Positions 47,524 to 58,523 of a stretch of 64,000 nucleotides of DNA are shown piece after piece. The stretch covers positions 1,054,001-1,118,000 of the forward strand of contig OZ023184.1 of the NCBI GenBank assembly GCA_963995505.1, in the 5' to 3' direction. The stretch comes from Hypericum androsaemum (taxonomy: Eukaryota > Streptophyta > Magnoliopsida > Malpighiales > Hypericaceae). Position 1 is the first letter of the stretch; every line of letters starts with the position of its first letter. The notes under the pieces are model-generated. The model worked only from the letters and a program-made list of their open reading frames with translations, did no database searches and was not told the DNA's origin. Both the position numbers and the translations under genes were made by a program.

Positions 47524-48867
47524 AAAATTTCCAAATAATCTGGAAAAAATATTTTAATTAAATAATTTTTGAATTCGATGAAATTGTATTAAAATTTAGT
47601 GAAACCCACAAATGTTAGAGGATTTGGTTTTTGGAAAAAAGTAGAAACCATCATAAAAGTGAGTTTAAAGTTTAAACAGCCAGAGACTACCCTACACTAG
47701 CCCTTTTTAGAGAAAAAAGAAAAAAAAGATATCTCCAAAAAAAAGAAAAAAGAAAAAGAGAAAAGGCCCGGCTGGTCTATTTCCTCCGTTCCTCTTTTGA
47801 CCAATTAAATTCCTGCACCTCCGGATCAAAAAAGGCCAACTCCCCGTCATATTACACCCTTTCTTTCTCTCCTCCATATTTTATAATTTTTAGTTCCGCT
47901 CTTCTTCTTCTCCTCTTCTAGAAGCGTTCAAAATTTGACAATTTGGAGCTCGTCACATCTTATTAGTTATTAGCACACACCCCAAATATCCCCAAACTCA
48001 ACAATGGCCAATTTCCAATAAACTTTTCTAAATTGAACTCGATAATGTTCTACTTCTTATTTTTCTATTTTTTTCAAAGTATAGAAATAAAAGGAAGAGT
48101 TCAAAAGCCCCCACGAAAACAAAAATCATACATCCACATGTTAACCCACAAGTCGGATAGTCAAGAAACAATGCATAATCTCGGGTAGTTAAGGAAAAAA
48201 ACTCACGCAAATCTTAACCGTAGCCCCATGCTAGTTCACAGCTCGGATAGTCACTGGGAGACGCATGCACCCACTAACCCAATAATGTTCTACTTCTTGA
48301 TTTATACTACTTGAGACATTAATGCGCCAACTAATACAATTGCCAAAGCTCTCTCAACAAATATTGATCATATTCTGTTGCCAATAATTCGAACTTGAAA
48401 CCTTTTACAACTCTATACTCTTAACAAACAACAAAAAATTAAAAAATATATATTTTTTGGGTAAGGGACATACCCTTCTTTTATTAACCACGATAATAAT
48501 AGGCTACATCAATAAATGACACATGAAAAGAAAACACAAAAATAAACTAATAAATTAGAGGGACCCTGTGATTAGAGAAGTCAAATATAACTTTGATAGG
48601 TGGTGGATTGATTTACTTGAACAAGAGATCCAAGTCTCCCTCCCCTCCATTTCCCCCTCCCTCCTCCTCCCTCCCTCCCTCCTCTTTTCTCCAAAAATCT
48701 TAACCCAAATAAAAGTCAAAAGACACGGGGTTGATTCTTACTAGTTCTTCTCATAGACCAAAGAGGGAAGGGAAAAAAGGAAGACAAGACTTTTTCTTTA
48801 TTTCCCCCCCTCCTTCCTAGTTATTATATTGTATTGGTTTGTTCACATTTCCTGTTTAGAGCATTAC

Positions 48868-48877
48868 ATATATATAT
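48868..48877 (+). promoter_or_regulatory. Candidate TATA region of the flippase gene
   Basis: An ATATATATAT stretch about 410 bp before the start codon, followed by a purine- and pyrimidine-rich leader that includes the (GGA)n tract. A long 5' leader, possibly with an intron, would be needed; candidate only. Confidence 0.3.
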
Positions 48878-49023
48878 GTGCACAAGATAAAAGCTCATAA
48901 AGATATAAATTTTTTGCACAATCACCAAAACCCAAACCAAACAATCTCCTCATTAATCTCTTGGTGCTTCTTATTTATTTTATTTTATTTTATTAATTTC
49001 CTTCTTTCTGGTTTAAGTTAATA

Positions 49024-49067
49024 GAGGAGGAGGAGGAGGAGGAGGAGGAGGAGGAGGAGGAGGAGGG
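49024..49067 (+). repeat. (GGA)n microsatellite in the flippase leader
   Basis: About 14 uninterrupted GGA units 217-260 bp upstream of the flippase ATG, probably within the 5' untranslated region. Confidence 0.9.
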
Positions 49068-49283
49068 GATCTTAGAAAAAAGAAGAGATTAGTTCTGGTG
49101 TTGTTAGAGCAGGGAATCTCCTTGCAGCTCTGGTCTGTGTTCTAATCTTGTCGTAAAGCCTCAATCTTGAAGTAAGGACATTTGGTCAAAGTTTCCTTTC
49201 TGGGTATTCCTTGTTTGGCTGAGTAGCTTCTGGTACTAGGTGGGTTTTGGCCCTTTATTGTTGGTCAAGTAGTTGTGGGGAAA

Positions 49284-52200
49284 ATGGCTGGTGGTAGAAC
49301 CAAGAAGAAGAGGCTGCATTTCAGCAAGATCTATTCCTTCAGACGTGGAAAGGCTTCTCCTGTGGAGGAGGAGGACCAGTCACAGTTAGGTGGGCCAGGG
49401 TTCTCTAGGGTGGTTTTTGCTAATGAACCTGATTCATTTGAGGCAGGGATTAGGGGTTACAGTGACAATTATGTTAGGACTGCCAAGTACACAATTGCAA
49501 CTTTCTTGCCTAAGGCCTTGTTTGAGCAGTTCAGGAGGGTGGCCAATTTCTACTTCTTGGTCACTGGCATATTGTCCTTCACTTCGATCGCGCCTTACTC
49601 CGCTGTTAGCGCTGTTCTCCCGCTTATCGTGGTTATCGGCGCCACCATGATCAAAGAAGGGATTGAAGATTGGCAGAGGACTCAACAGGTTTGTTCCTTC
49701 CTTCATCTGCTTGGTTGACTTTTTGCCTTCTGTACTTGTGTATTTGAATTAGATGTTTTGTGGTTTAGGGCTGATGGTTCTGATGGTTATATCAAGTAAA
49801 TGGTAGCTACCAATAGTACAAATGTGAAATTGGATTTAACTTTATCGCCTTCTGCCTTGTTTGAAACAGGATCATGAGGTAAATAACCGAAAAGTTCAGG
49901 TTCATAGACAAGGCGGAGGTTTTGGCGATACTGAATGGAAGGTTCTTCGGGTGGGAGATATAGTAAAGGTGGAAAAGGATCAGTTCTTTCCGGCGGATCT
50001 ACTCTTGCTTTCATCTAGTTATGAGGATGGAATCTGCTACGTGGAGACCATGAACCTTGATGGAGAAACAAATTTGAAAGTCAAGCAATCGTTGGAAGTA
50101 ACTTCATCTTTACAAGAGGACTCCAGCTTCAACGATTTTAAGGCCCTTATTAAGTGTGAAGACCCAAATGCAAATTTGTATGCCTTCGTGGGAAGTATGC
50201 AGTTTGAAGAGAACCAGTATCCTCTCAGCCCTCAACAGCTTCTCCTTCGGGACTCAAAGCTTAGAAACACGGACTATGTTTATGGGGTAGTTGTGTTTAC
50301 TGGACATGACACGAAGGTCATGCAAAATTCAACGGATCCACCTTCGAAGAGAAGCAGAGTTGAGAGGAGAATGGATAAGATCATCTACATTCTGTTCGGA
50401 TTTCTCTTCCTGATGGCTTTTGTTGGCTCCATCGCTTTTGGCATCGCCACCAAAGATGACCTGGATGATGGGAGGATGAAAAGGTGGTATCTTAGACCGG
50501 ATGATTCTACCAAGTACTTTGACCCTAACAATGCTGGAGTTGCTGCAATTCTTCACTTCCTGACTGCCGTGCTGTTGTATAGCTACTTCATCCCGATCTC
50601 GTTGTATGTCTCGGTTGAAATCGTGAAGGTGCTGCAGAGCATATTCATCAATCGAGATGTGGAGATGTACTATGAGGAAACTGATAAACCAGCACACGCT
50701 CGGACCTCGAACTTGAATGAAGAACTCGGGCAAGTTGACACCATACTTTCTGACAAAACCGGGACTTTGACCTGCAACTCCATGGAGTTTATCAAGTGTT
50801 CTATCGCTGGAACTGCTTATGGACGGGGTGTTACAGAGGTTGAGAGGGCTATGGATAGGAGAAAGGGTTCTCCATTGGCACAAAGAAAAGAAAATGGATT
50901 CGACGACAGCGATGAATCTGCTAAACCACTTGTCAAGGGGTTCAATTTTAAGGATGAGAGAATAATGGGTGGAAATTGGATTCACGAGTCACGTGCTGAT
51001 GTCATCCAAAAGTTCCTTCGTCTGTTGGCGATATGTCATACCGCCATCCCTGAAGTGGATGAAGATACTGGGAACGTTTCCTATGAAGCCGAGTCACCAG
51101 ATGAAGCTGCTTTTGTCATTGCAGCAAGGGAGCTTGGTTTTGAGTTCCACAATAGGACCCAAACAAGCATCTCAATAAGGGAATTGGACTTGCAAACTGG
51201 ACAAAAAATCGAAAGGTTAGCTACTTACTCGTCATAGTTCTTGCTTGTTAATATCAAGATCTTAACTCTTATCTGATGAATAATTATCTGTTATGCAGGG
51301 TATATAAATTATTGAATGTACTTGAGTTTAACAGTACACGGAAGCGGATGTCCGTGATAGTACAAAATCAGGAAGGACAGCTACTATTACTTTGTAAAGG
51401 TGCTGACAGGTTAGTGATAAACATTCTCGAGTCTAGAAAAAGTACAACTCCTCTCTTATCAGGATTTGGAACCTCACATGTAACCATTTGTTTGGCAGTG
51501 TGATGTTTGAAAGGCTAGCTAAGAAAGGTCGGGAATTTGAAGAGGACACCAGGGATCATTGTAACGAGTATGCGGATGCCGGTCTTAGAACCTTGATACT
51601 CGCATATCGTGAACTCAATGAAGAAGAGTACAAAGCTTTTGACCAGAAATTTTCAGAGGCTAAGAACTCAGTTAGTGCAGATCGAGAAGCGTTAATTGAT
51701 CAAGCGACAGACATGGTTGAAAAGGATCTTATTCTTGTTGGAGCAACTGCCGTCGAGGACAAACTTCAACAAGGGGTAAGTTTGGAAGAACCAATGCTGT
51801 TTTGCAACTGACGGTGTCTTCATTGTGCTCGAACTAACTCATCATTTCTCTGTTCTATCTCTTAGGTTCCTGACTGCATAGACAAGCTTGCCCAAGCCGG
51901 AATTAAGATCTGGGTGTTAACTGGAGACAAAATGGAGACTGCAATCAATATTGGGTATTTTCTATTTCCCTTTATATTCTAGGCCCTCTTTTTTCTACTA
52001 CTTGGACTTGGTCTTATTAAAATTATGTATTTCGGTACCACATTTAGCATGCAAAATGTCACTACGGAATCTAACTTCGATCATGAACTTGCAGCTTCGC
52101 GTGTAGCTTGCTTAGACAAGGAATGAAGCAGATTATGATCAATTTGGAGATTCCAGAGATCAGAGCTCTTGAAAAAACAGGAGATAAGTCTGCCATTACA

Positions 52201-54082
52201 AAGGTATTGTAGTCGAAGTGATTTAGTTTTGACTAAACTCTCGATTGGTCTTGAAGTTCTTGGAGGTTCTTATCGTTGTTTGATTTTGTCTCTTTACTTG
52301 TGTTTTAGGCATCGAAAGCAAGTGTTAGGAATCAAATAACAGCGGGAAAGGATCAAGTCAGCGCCCTCAGCGGAGCCTCTGAGGCATTTGCTTTGATAAT
52401 CGATGGCAAATCACTAGCATATGCTTTGGAGGATGATTTAAAGAACATGTTTCTTGAGCTTGCTGTGGGTTGTGCATCTGTAATTTGCTGCCGCTCATCA
52501 CCAAAACAGAAAGCTCTGGTAGGTTTTCATCCATTGGCGGTGATTAGTTTATGCTGCCTTGTTGGATCTTTTGTATCTTGAGAAAGCCGCCCTGTGGCAA
52601 AAATTTGATGGAGTTTTCAACTTTACTTGGATTAAATCAGGTGACAAGACTTGTCAAAGAAGGAACCGGGAAGACAACGTTAGCAATTGGTGACGGTGCC
52701 AATGATGTTGGCATGCTACAAGAGGCGGATATTGGTGTCGGAATCAGTGGTGTTGAAGGAATGCAGGTAGGACCAAATGGTTCCATCCATTAGCTTTTGT
52801 TGCTCCAACAAACGACTAGTGTGTCTCTTTACTGAATCTGTTTATGTCCGTATACTCTACCCAGGCTGTTATGTCAAGTGATATTGCCATTGCTCAGTTC
52901 CGATACTTGGACCGTCTGCTGCTTGTGCATGGGCACTGGTGCTACCGAAGAATCGCATCAATGGTAATGTCCTCGGAATTTTTGTCATGTGTTTCTCGGA
53001 TAGTTGTATACCATCTCTAGTTGAAGAATTCTCCATAATTATCCTTGTAATTAGTACCCGGTGACTTTAGTTGTAAACCTATTGTCCTTTCTGCAGGTAT
53101 GCTATTTCTTCTACAAGAACATCGCGTTTGGTTTCTCCATGTTCCTATATGAGGCGTATACATCATTCTCTGGCCAACCTGTTTACAATGACTGGTTCAT
53201 GTCGCTTTACAATGTCTTCTTCACATCACTACCGGTGATCGCATTGGGTGTTTTGGACCAGGATGTCTCTTCAAAATCTTGTACTAAGGTACGTTATTAC
53301 CAGCTTGCGGGTGGAGTTTTGTTAATTACATTGATTACTCGGGATGTCTCTGGTTCACTACTCGATGTTTCGTAACATGTTTTTCTCTCGTTCTTCTCTT
53401 TTCATTTCCCGTGCACTGACTTTGCTATCACTTGCCATTCATATTACAGTTCCCTCTATTATACCAAGAAGGGGTACAGAATGTGCTCTTTTCGTGGCGC
53501 CGAATTGCGGGGTGGATGTTGAACGGGTTCGTCAATGCAATAATGCTTTTCTACTTCTGCATAAAAGTGCTAGAGCATCAATCCTTCACCGACGACGGGA
53601 AAACCGTGGGGCGCGATGTTCTGGGGGCAACAATGTACACTTGCATCGTATGGATCGCCAACCTGCAGATGGCACTCTCAATCAACTACTTCACCGTCAT
53701 ACAGCACATTCTTATCTGGGGATCCATTGCCGCTTGGTATCTTTTCCTCGTGATATACGGAGCCTTACCTCCAAGCTATTCGGAGAACGCTTACAAGCTC
53801 TTCATCGAAGTACTTGCCCCGGCGCCTTCGTTCTGGATCACCACCTTATTCGTCGTGATCGCAACCATGATCCCGTACTTCATGTTCGCATCAATTCAGA
53901 TAAGATTCTTCCCAATGTACCATCAGATGATACAATGGATCAGGCACGAAGGTCAGTCGAACGATCCCGAGTTCTGCGACATGGTGCGACAGAGGTCCAT
54001 CCGACCAACCACGGTGGGATTCACGGCTCGTCGAGCTGCATCGACCAATGGTGGCCGGTCCAGAGTTAGACATCAGAGTTAG
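49284..54082 (+). CDS. P4-type phospholipid-transporting ATPase (flippase), ALA9/ALA10-like, 11 exons
   Basis: Moves phospholipids from the outer to the inner membrane leaflet using ATP, usually with an ALIS/Cdc50 subunit. Exons: 49284-49688, 49870-51215, 51299-51409, 51499-51775, 51866-51954, 52095-52203, 52309-52518, 52641-52766, 52865-52963, 53097-53288, 53450-54082. They sum to 3597 nt, 1198 aa, in frame; ALA9-group proteins are about 1200 aa. Key motifs: N-terminal [27 protein letters not shown] near 198, the P4 signature PISL at 377-380 in place of the PEGL of ion pumps, phosphorylation site DKTGT with Asp430, TGD at 732-734 and GDGANDV at 866-872. C-terminal membrane helices occupy exons 10-11. 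All introns are GT-AG. The ATG at 49284 matches the family start. No break or missing catalytic residue was seen; the exact paralogue is not decided. Confidence 0.95.
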
Positions 54083-54958
54083 TGATAATATTATTACCAG
54101 GTTCACCAATTTTCGGATGTGTTGGCTTTGTCGGAAAAAGCTGGTGTTGTTTTTTGTAAATGGCCATAAGGGAAGTTGGAAATTTATTTCCAATGTTGTT
54201 TTTTTTGTTGTTGTAAGAAAATTAAGCTACGTTAGGCCTAGCACACAATGTAGATGACTTTGTATAGACGGAATCCTTCAGCTGTAGCATATATATTGAA
54301 CAGGTAGAGATCTTCCCTGTGAATATTCGTTTTGGCAGTTGATTCTTTGTATTTCATCTACAATTTTTTTTATGGGAATGAATTTCTTTAATTATTTTGG
54401 TTTTATTAATAAATTTGATGTACAATTTTCAAGCTTATCTTGATTAATAAAATGCCCTCCACTGGTTATCAGTTGATTCCGAGTTTTGAGTTTTATAAAT
54501 AACGTTCTATGATAAAATTGTGCATGGATGTAACTGGGAAGTGTTTGTATGGTCTTAATAACGCACATATAACATCTTTGATAAAATGTTATTTACTATC
54601 AAAGGGGCATAACATTTTTAACGGTATTTTATTTAACTCAAATATTTTTTTATAAATAATTTTGTATTATTTTTTACTTTATCAAATAATAGGTTCCAAG
54701 GATTTGGGAGGAGAGTAAATGGTGAGAGTCTTAAGTGACTAATTGTGAACCGATAAGTTTTCATTTACAGTCTGTAGTGTACTTTTGAGTAACGAAGAAA
54801 TTTTTCTAACAAATAAGTAATGTTAATGTATTTTCGATAGTTCAAACTATCTTGATTAAAAATAATTTTCTTTTTAGTTGATTTAATTGCGTGTTAGTTT
54901 GGAAATCGATAAGCCAGCACACAAGAGACTCTGTAAATCAACAACAAAGCTAGAACAA
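54083..54958. other. 3' flank of the flippase gene and spacer
   Basis: Contains the flippase 3' untranslated region; T-rich tracts and AATAAA-like motifs (AATAAAAT at about 54443) could serve polyadenylation. No other gene seen. Confidence 0.4.
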
Positions 54959-54967
54959 TTTTCTTTA

Positions 54968-56231
54968 GAGATAATTACTATCAGTACCCCAGGGTATAGT
55001 CAAATAGACTCTGAGGACTCTGTAGTTTTCCTACTAATTACTGAGCCCCTGTAGTTTGGTTATTATTATACATTCCGATCCCTGGCTGATGTCAGCATTT
55101 TTTTTCCTTTTTTTGTCATAGAAATGACCAAAATGCCCCCGGACGGCGACGTTTATCCCGGTCACGGAGCCGATAAACCCTAGCTTCCACCACTACAACC
55201 CGCTCGTCTTGCCTGATTCTTTCTCCCTCGGGTACCACCGGTTCTGGGGAAGCTCAGCTGGCCCGGGCGAGCCGGACTTGACGATCCTGCACCTCGAGCC
55301 TGTGGCTTCGCCGGAGAAGAACCTCCGCCTCCTCCGGCTAAACGGAGCGTTCCCCGCCTTCTCCCCGCGCGGCGCACAACACTGATTCCATGGTCCGCGG
55401 CGGCCTGATGATTGTCAGATCTAACGGCTCAAAGTGCTGGACCTTGCTCTCCGGCGGGACCGTCTTTGCCAACTCGTGGAGTCCCAAGGAAGACGGTGTC
55501 ATTTACACCGCGATGGGCCCCATCTTCGAGTCGAACAAAGTAACCATCCAGATCACCTGCGTCACGTTCGACCCCTCGCACCTAACGGAGGACCGCGAGG
55601 AGGTCACGTGCGAGGTCAAGATACTCATGAAGGAGGACACCGGGAACAACGCGTTCCCCTCGTGCTCCCCGGACGGGAAATCCCTCGTGTTTAGGTCGGG
55701 ACGAAGCGGTTACAAGAACCTCTACGTTCTTGACGCCGTCAACTAGGAGGTTACCGCCGGGGGGAGCGTCCGTCAGTTAACGGAGGGCCCCTGGACTGAC
55801 ACGATGCCCAGCTGGTCGCCCACGGGTGACCTCATCGTGTTCTCCTCCAACCGGGATAACCCAGCCAACCCGACCGCATTCAGCATCTACCTGGTCAGGC
55901 CGGATGGGTCCGGTTTGAGGAGGGTCGAAGTCCACCCGCTTGCGTCCTCGTCGCAGCCTCCCGCTTGCGTTAATTGGTGGTGGTTCGCGAGAGTTTAATC
56001 CCTGTGGCGGTCTCGACGACGACGCCACCGGTCGCGTACTTTGATTTTTTTTGTGGGAGGGGCATTTTGGTCATTTCTATGACAAAAAAGGAAGAAAAAA
56101 CTGCTGACATCGGCCAGGGATCGGAATGTATAATAATAACCAAACTACAGGGGCTCAGTAATTAGCAGGAAAACTACAAGGTCCTCAGAGTCTATTTGAC
56201 TATACCCTGGGGTCCTGATAGTAATTATCTC
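54968..56231. mobile_element. Pack-MULE carrying a DPP6-N/TolB-like gene fragment
   Basis: Exact 9-bp duplications TTTTCTTTA (54959..54967 and 56232..56240) bracket inverted repeats of about 170 bp: GAGATAATTACTATCAGTACCCC at the left equals the reverse complement of the right end with only a few changes, through TGTCATAGAAATGACCAAAATGCCCC. Between them is about 900 bp of GC-rich sequence with clear homology to a host gene and no transposase. This is the definition of a Pack-MULE. The near-identical repeats suggest a fairly recent insertion. It lies about 0.9 kb after the flippase stop. Confidence 0.92.
55148..55960 (+). pseudogene. Captured fragment of a DPP6 N-terminal-like / TolB-like beta-propeller gene
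   Basis: The plus strand encodes a middle-to-late part of a plant TolB/DPP6-N-like protein, a predicted beta-propeller of unknown role. The first part (FIPVTEPINPSFHHYNPLVL, GYHRFWGSS, LRLLRLNGAFPAFSP; 55148-55383) ends at TGA. The frame then shifts, and 55390-55742 reads SNGSKCWTLLSGG, WSPKEDGVIYTAMGPIF, TGNNAFPSCSPDGKSLVFRS, YKNLYVLDAVN. A TAG follows, and the same frame continues with VRQLTEGPWTDTMPSWSPTG and YLVRPDGSGLRRVE to about 55950. Repeated SPDG/SPTGD-like blades are visible. N- and C-terminal parts of the parent gene are missing. A transcript could at best yield a 118-codon peptide from 55390. Confidence 0.85.
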
Positions 56232-56240
56232 TTTTCTTTA

Positions 56241-57610
56241 TAGTTGATCTATTTCAATCTATTGAGTTTCTTTAGTTATTGATGGAGATAAAAAATAATA
56301 TTAATTTAATCATTATCTATAGATTTTTAGTCATCATCTATAATTTTTAGATTATTATTAAGATTTTAATTTTTATTAAGATTTTATGTAATAGGTCTCT
56401 TTAGGTTCTTTATAAATAAGACCTCTTCTATATTAAAAAAAATTAGGATTTCTCCCAAGCATCTTGTCATCTTGTGATTTCTCTCTCGAATTCACGACTC
56501 AAGGCTCTATATTGTTCCGTCAAGACATCGATGCAGCGATCAAGATGATCGCGGGCAGCTACCTCCCTTTGTGCGTCACTTTTTGGAGGCATCACAAAGG
56601 AGCATTGACTAGTCACTAATATCAACTGATGCATTGACTAGTCACTGATATCAACTGATGCAGTGCAAGGCGTCTTGAACAAGAACGATAGAGTCTTGCC
56701 CTATATTTTTATTTATCAAAATCAATCAACTAAAATAATACAAAATATGTCTTATTTATAAAGAACCTAAAGATACCTATTACATAAAATCTAGGGGTTC
56801 CCTAAACCGTCTTGTCGTTCAGTGATTTCTCTTTCGAATTCACGACTCAAGGATCTATCGTTCTTGTCAACATGCTTATCGCTGCATCAGTTGGTATCAG
56901 TGACCAGTCATCGCTCCTTTGCGATGCCTCCAAAACATGACGCACAAAGAGAGGCTGATGTCCGCGACCAACTTGAGCACCGCATCGAGTCTTGACGGAA
57001 CAAATTGGCGAAGTTCTGACATTGCTTCGCGTCTTGGGTACCACCCCACTGGGTCCCGCACAACACCCGCCTCACGATGCGCCACCGACAGTCGATCAGC
57101 CACCAATTTATGATTGAGCACATCTTTCAGCATCCTTGAGGCCATTCGACATATTCAGCAAAGGAGAACTTTCAACATATGTGAAATTGTAAACTCCTAG
57201 AAAATCAATGTTCTCGATCTCCTCAACCTCATAATCACAAACAACCTTTGTTCCATCTTCATCATGTTCAACTCTTAACAAACATTGTAGCACAAGAACG
57301 ATGATCTCAAGCTGGCCGACGACATCAAATTCGAGGATGAATTTCTCCAACCAGGGGAGAATGATTGAGATAAAGAATAATATTAGTTTAATCATTATCT
57401 ATAGTTTTTTAGTCATTATTTATAATTTTTAGATTATTATTACGAGTTTGATTTTATTTAAATTTTATGTAATAGGTCTCTTTAGGTTCTTTTTAAATAT
57501 AACATCTTCTATTTATTTTAGTTGATTAATTTTGAATACAAAAACTAGGATTTTTGCTAAACCATCTTGTCGTTTTGTGATTTCTCTCTCGAATGCCTCT
57601 TGCTTTATCA
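56241..57610. mobile_element. Rearranged LTR fragments of one retrotransposon
   Basis: The block ATTTTATGTAATAGGTCTCTTTAGGTTCTTT...ATAA and its continuation CATCTTGTC..TTGTGATTTCTCTCTCGAAT occur at about 56381-56500 and again at 57465-57595 in the same direction. A third piece (56709-56795) carries the first part in inverted orientation, joined to the second part in direct orientation at 56800-56860. A TTGGTATCAGTGACC at 56889 resembles a copia primer-binding site (one or two mismatches to TGGTATCAGAGC), and a related minus-strand leader follows. No gag or pol frame is recognisable. Confidence 0.55.
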
Positions 57611-58040
57611 GTTATTCACTAGAATAATTATGATCAGAAAGTTTATCCAGGACAAGTGTTTGAATCTATTATAAAATAGTCAAAATGCACTCAAACGGAC
57701 CTTTATGCTCTTTGAGGAAACCGATAAGTCAGCCCTCAAGAGAACGTGAAAATCAACGAACGAAACGAAAACAAATCACAAAACATGGCTGACACAGCTC
57801 AGGGAGACGCTACAATCAGATGATGGCTTCCAGAACAAAGAAATAAAGTCAACATTTTGATTGTTCTTAGAATCATAGTCCGGCTTGGAAGTTGGAAGTC
57901 TTGTGCAAGCTGACAACGAGGTTTAAAGTCATCAGAAAAGTCTGAATTTTGTACAAACTTGACCTGGGAAAAATCGCCATGAACTCGTTTTATCCATTTG
58001 AAGCAATAACTACCTTGCATTCTTAAAAATTTTTTTTTTT
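57611..58040. other. Spacer; short repeat of the sequence left of the Pack-MULE
   Basis: GAAACCGATAAGTCAGCCCTCAAGAGA near 57716 resembles GAAATCGATAAGCCAGCACACAAGAGA near 54902, suggesting the Pack-MULE entered an older duplicated sequence. No gene seen. Confidence 0.4.
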
Positions 58041-58045
58041 ACACC

Positions 58046-58330
58046 TGTTAAGAATTTAACAACCAAGAGAACAAAACGCGCAAAGAACACGGACACAAGA
58101 GTTTACGTGGTTCGGCCTAATGCCTACATCCACGGAGAGAAATGATAATTTTTATTAATGAGTTTTCGAGCCACAAAGTCATACAAAAAATTTAGGGTAA
58201 CATGTCTTTATATAGAGACAAACCCTTGGTGTACAAGTAACCTATCTATGTCAGATTAGGAGTCCAAAACCTAGTCAGAATAGAAATAGGAATAGGAAAT
58301 AAATCTTTCCTATTTCTCGCCATCCCAATA
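58046..58330 (-). repeat. 3' LTR of the second copia-type element
   Basis: TGTTAAGAATTT...CATCCCAATA; the final CA has become TA. The TTTATATAGAGACAAACC block inside may be the TATA region. Confidence 0.9.
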
Positions 58331-58523
58331 ATCTCCACCTTGGCGAGAAATCATCTCGTGGAAGAACCATGAAGCTACACCCGAACTTCAACAAACTCCA
58401 CCTTGACAAAACACCGCCCCATGAAGAATCATGAGATCTTGCAAAACCAATCCGACTCCATCTCGGACCATAGATAACTGCATCAATAAGACCATCTCAA
58501 CTTTCTCTTCACCTTTTGTCCAA

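Larger units (their letters stand above)
43799..48860. other. AT-rich spacer with simple and tandem repeats
   Basis: About 5 kb between the copia element and the flippase promoter. No recognised gene. It holds a TA microsatellite (45421..45459), a 35-bp tandem repeat (46597..46702), one orphan frame (47029..47523, minus) and CT-rich tracts (48640..48690). Confidence 0.5.

Noticed and set aside
49275..49283. An upstream in-frame GTG for the flippase (adding three residues)
   Set aside because: The family starts MAGG and the ATG at 49284 is in place; GTG is not a usual start in plant nuclear genes.
50329..50985. 218-codon minus-strand frame opposite the flippase
   Set aside because: It is antisense to the largest flippase exon; the plus strand has the full catalytic protein.
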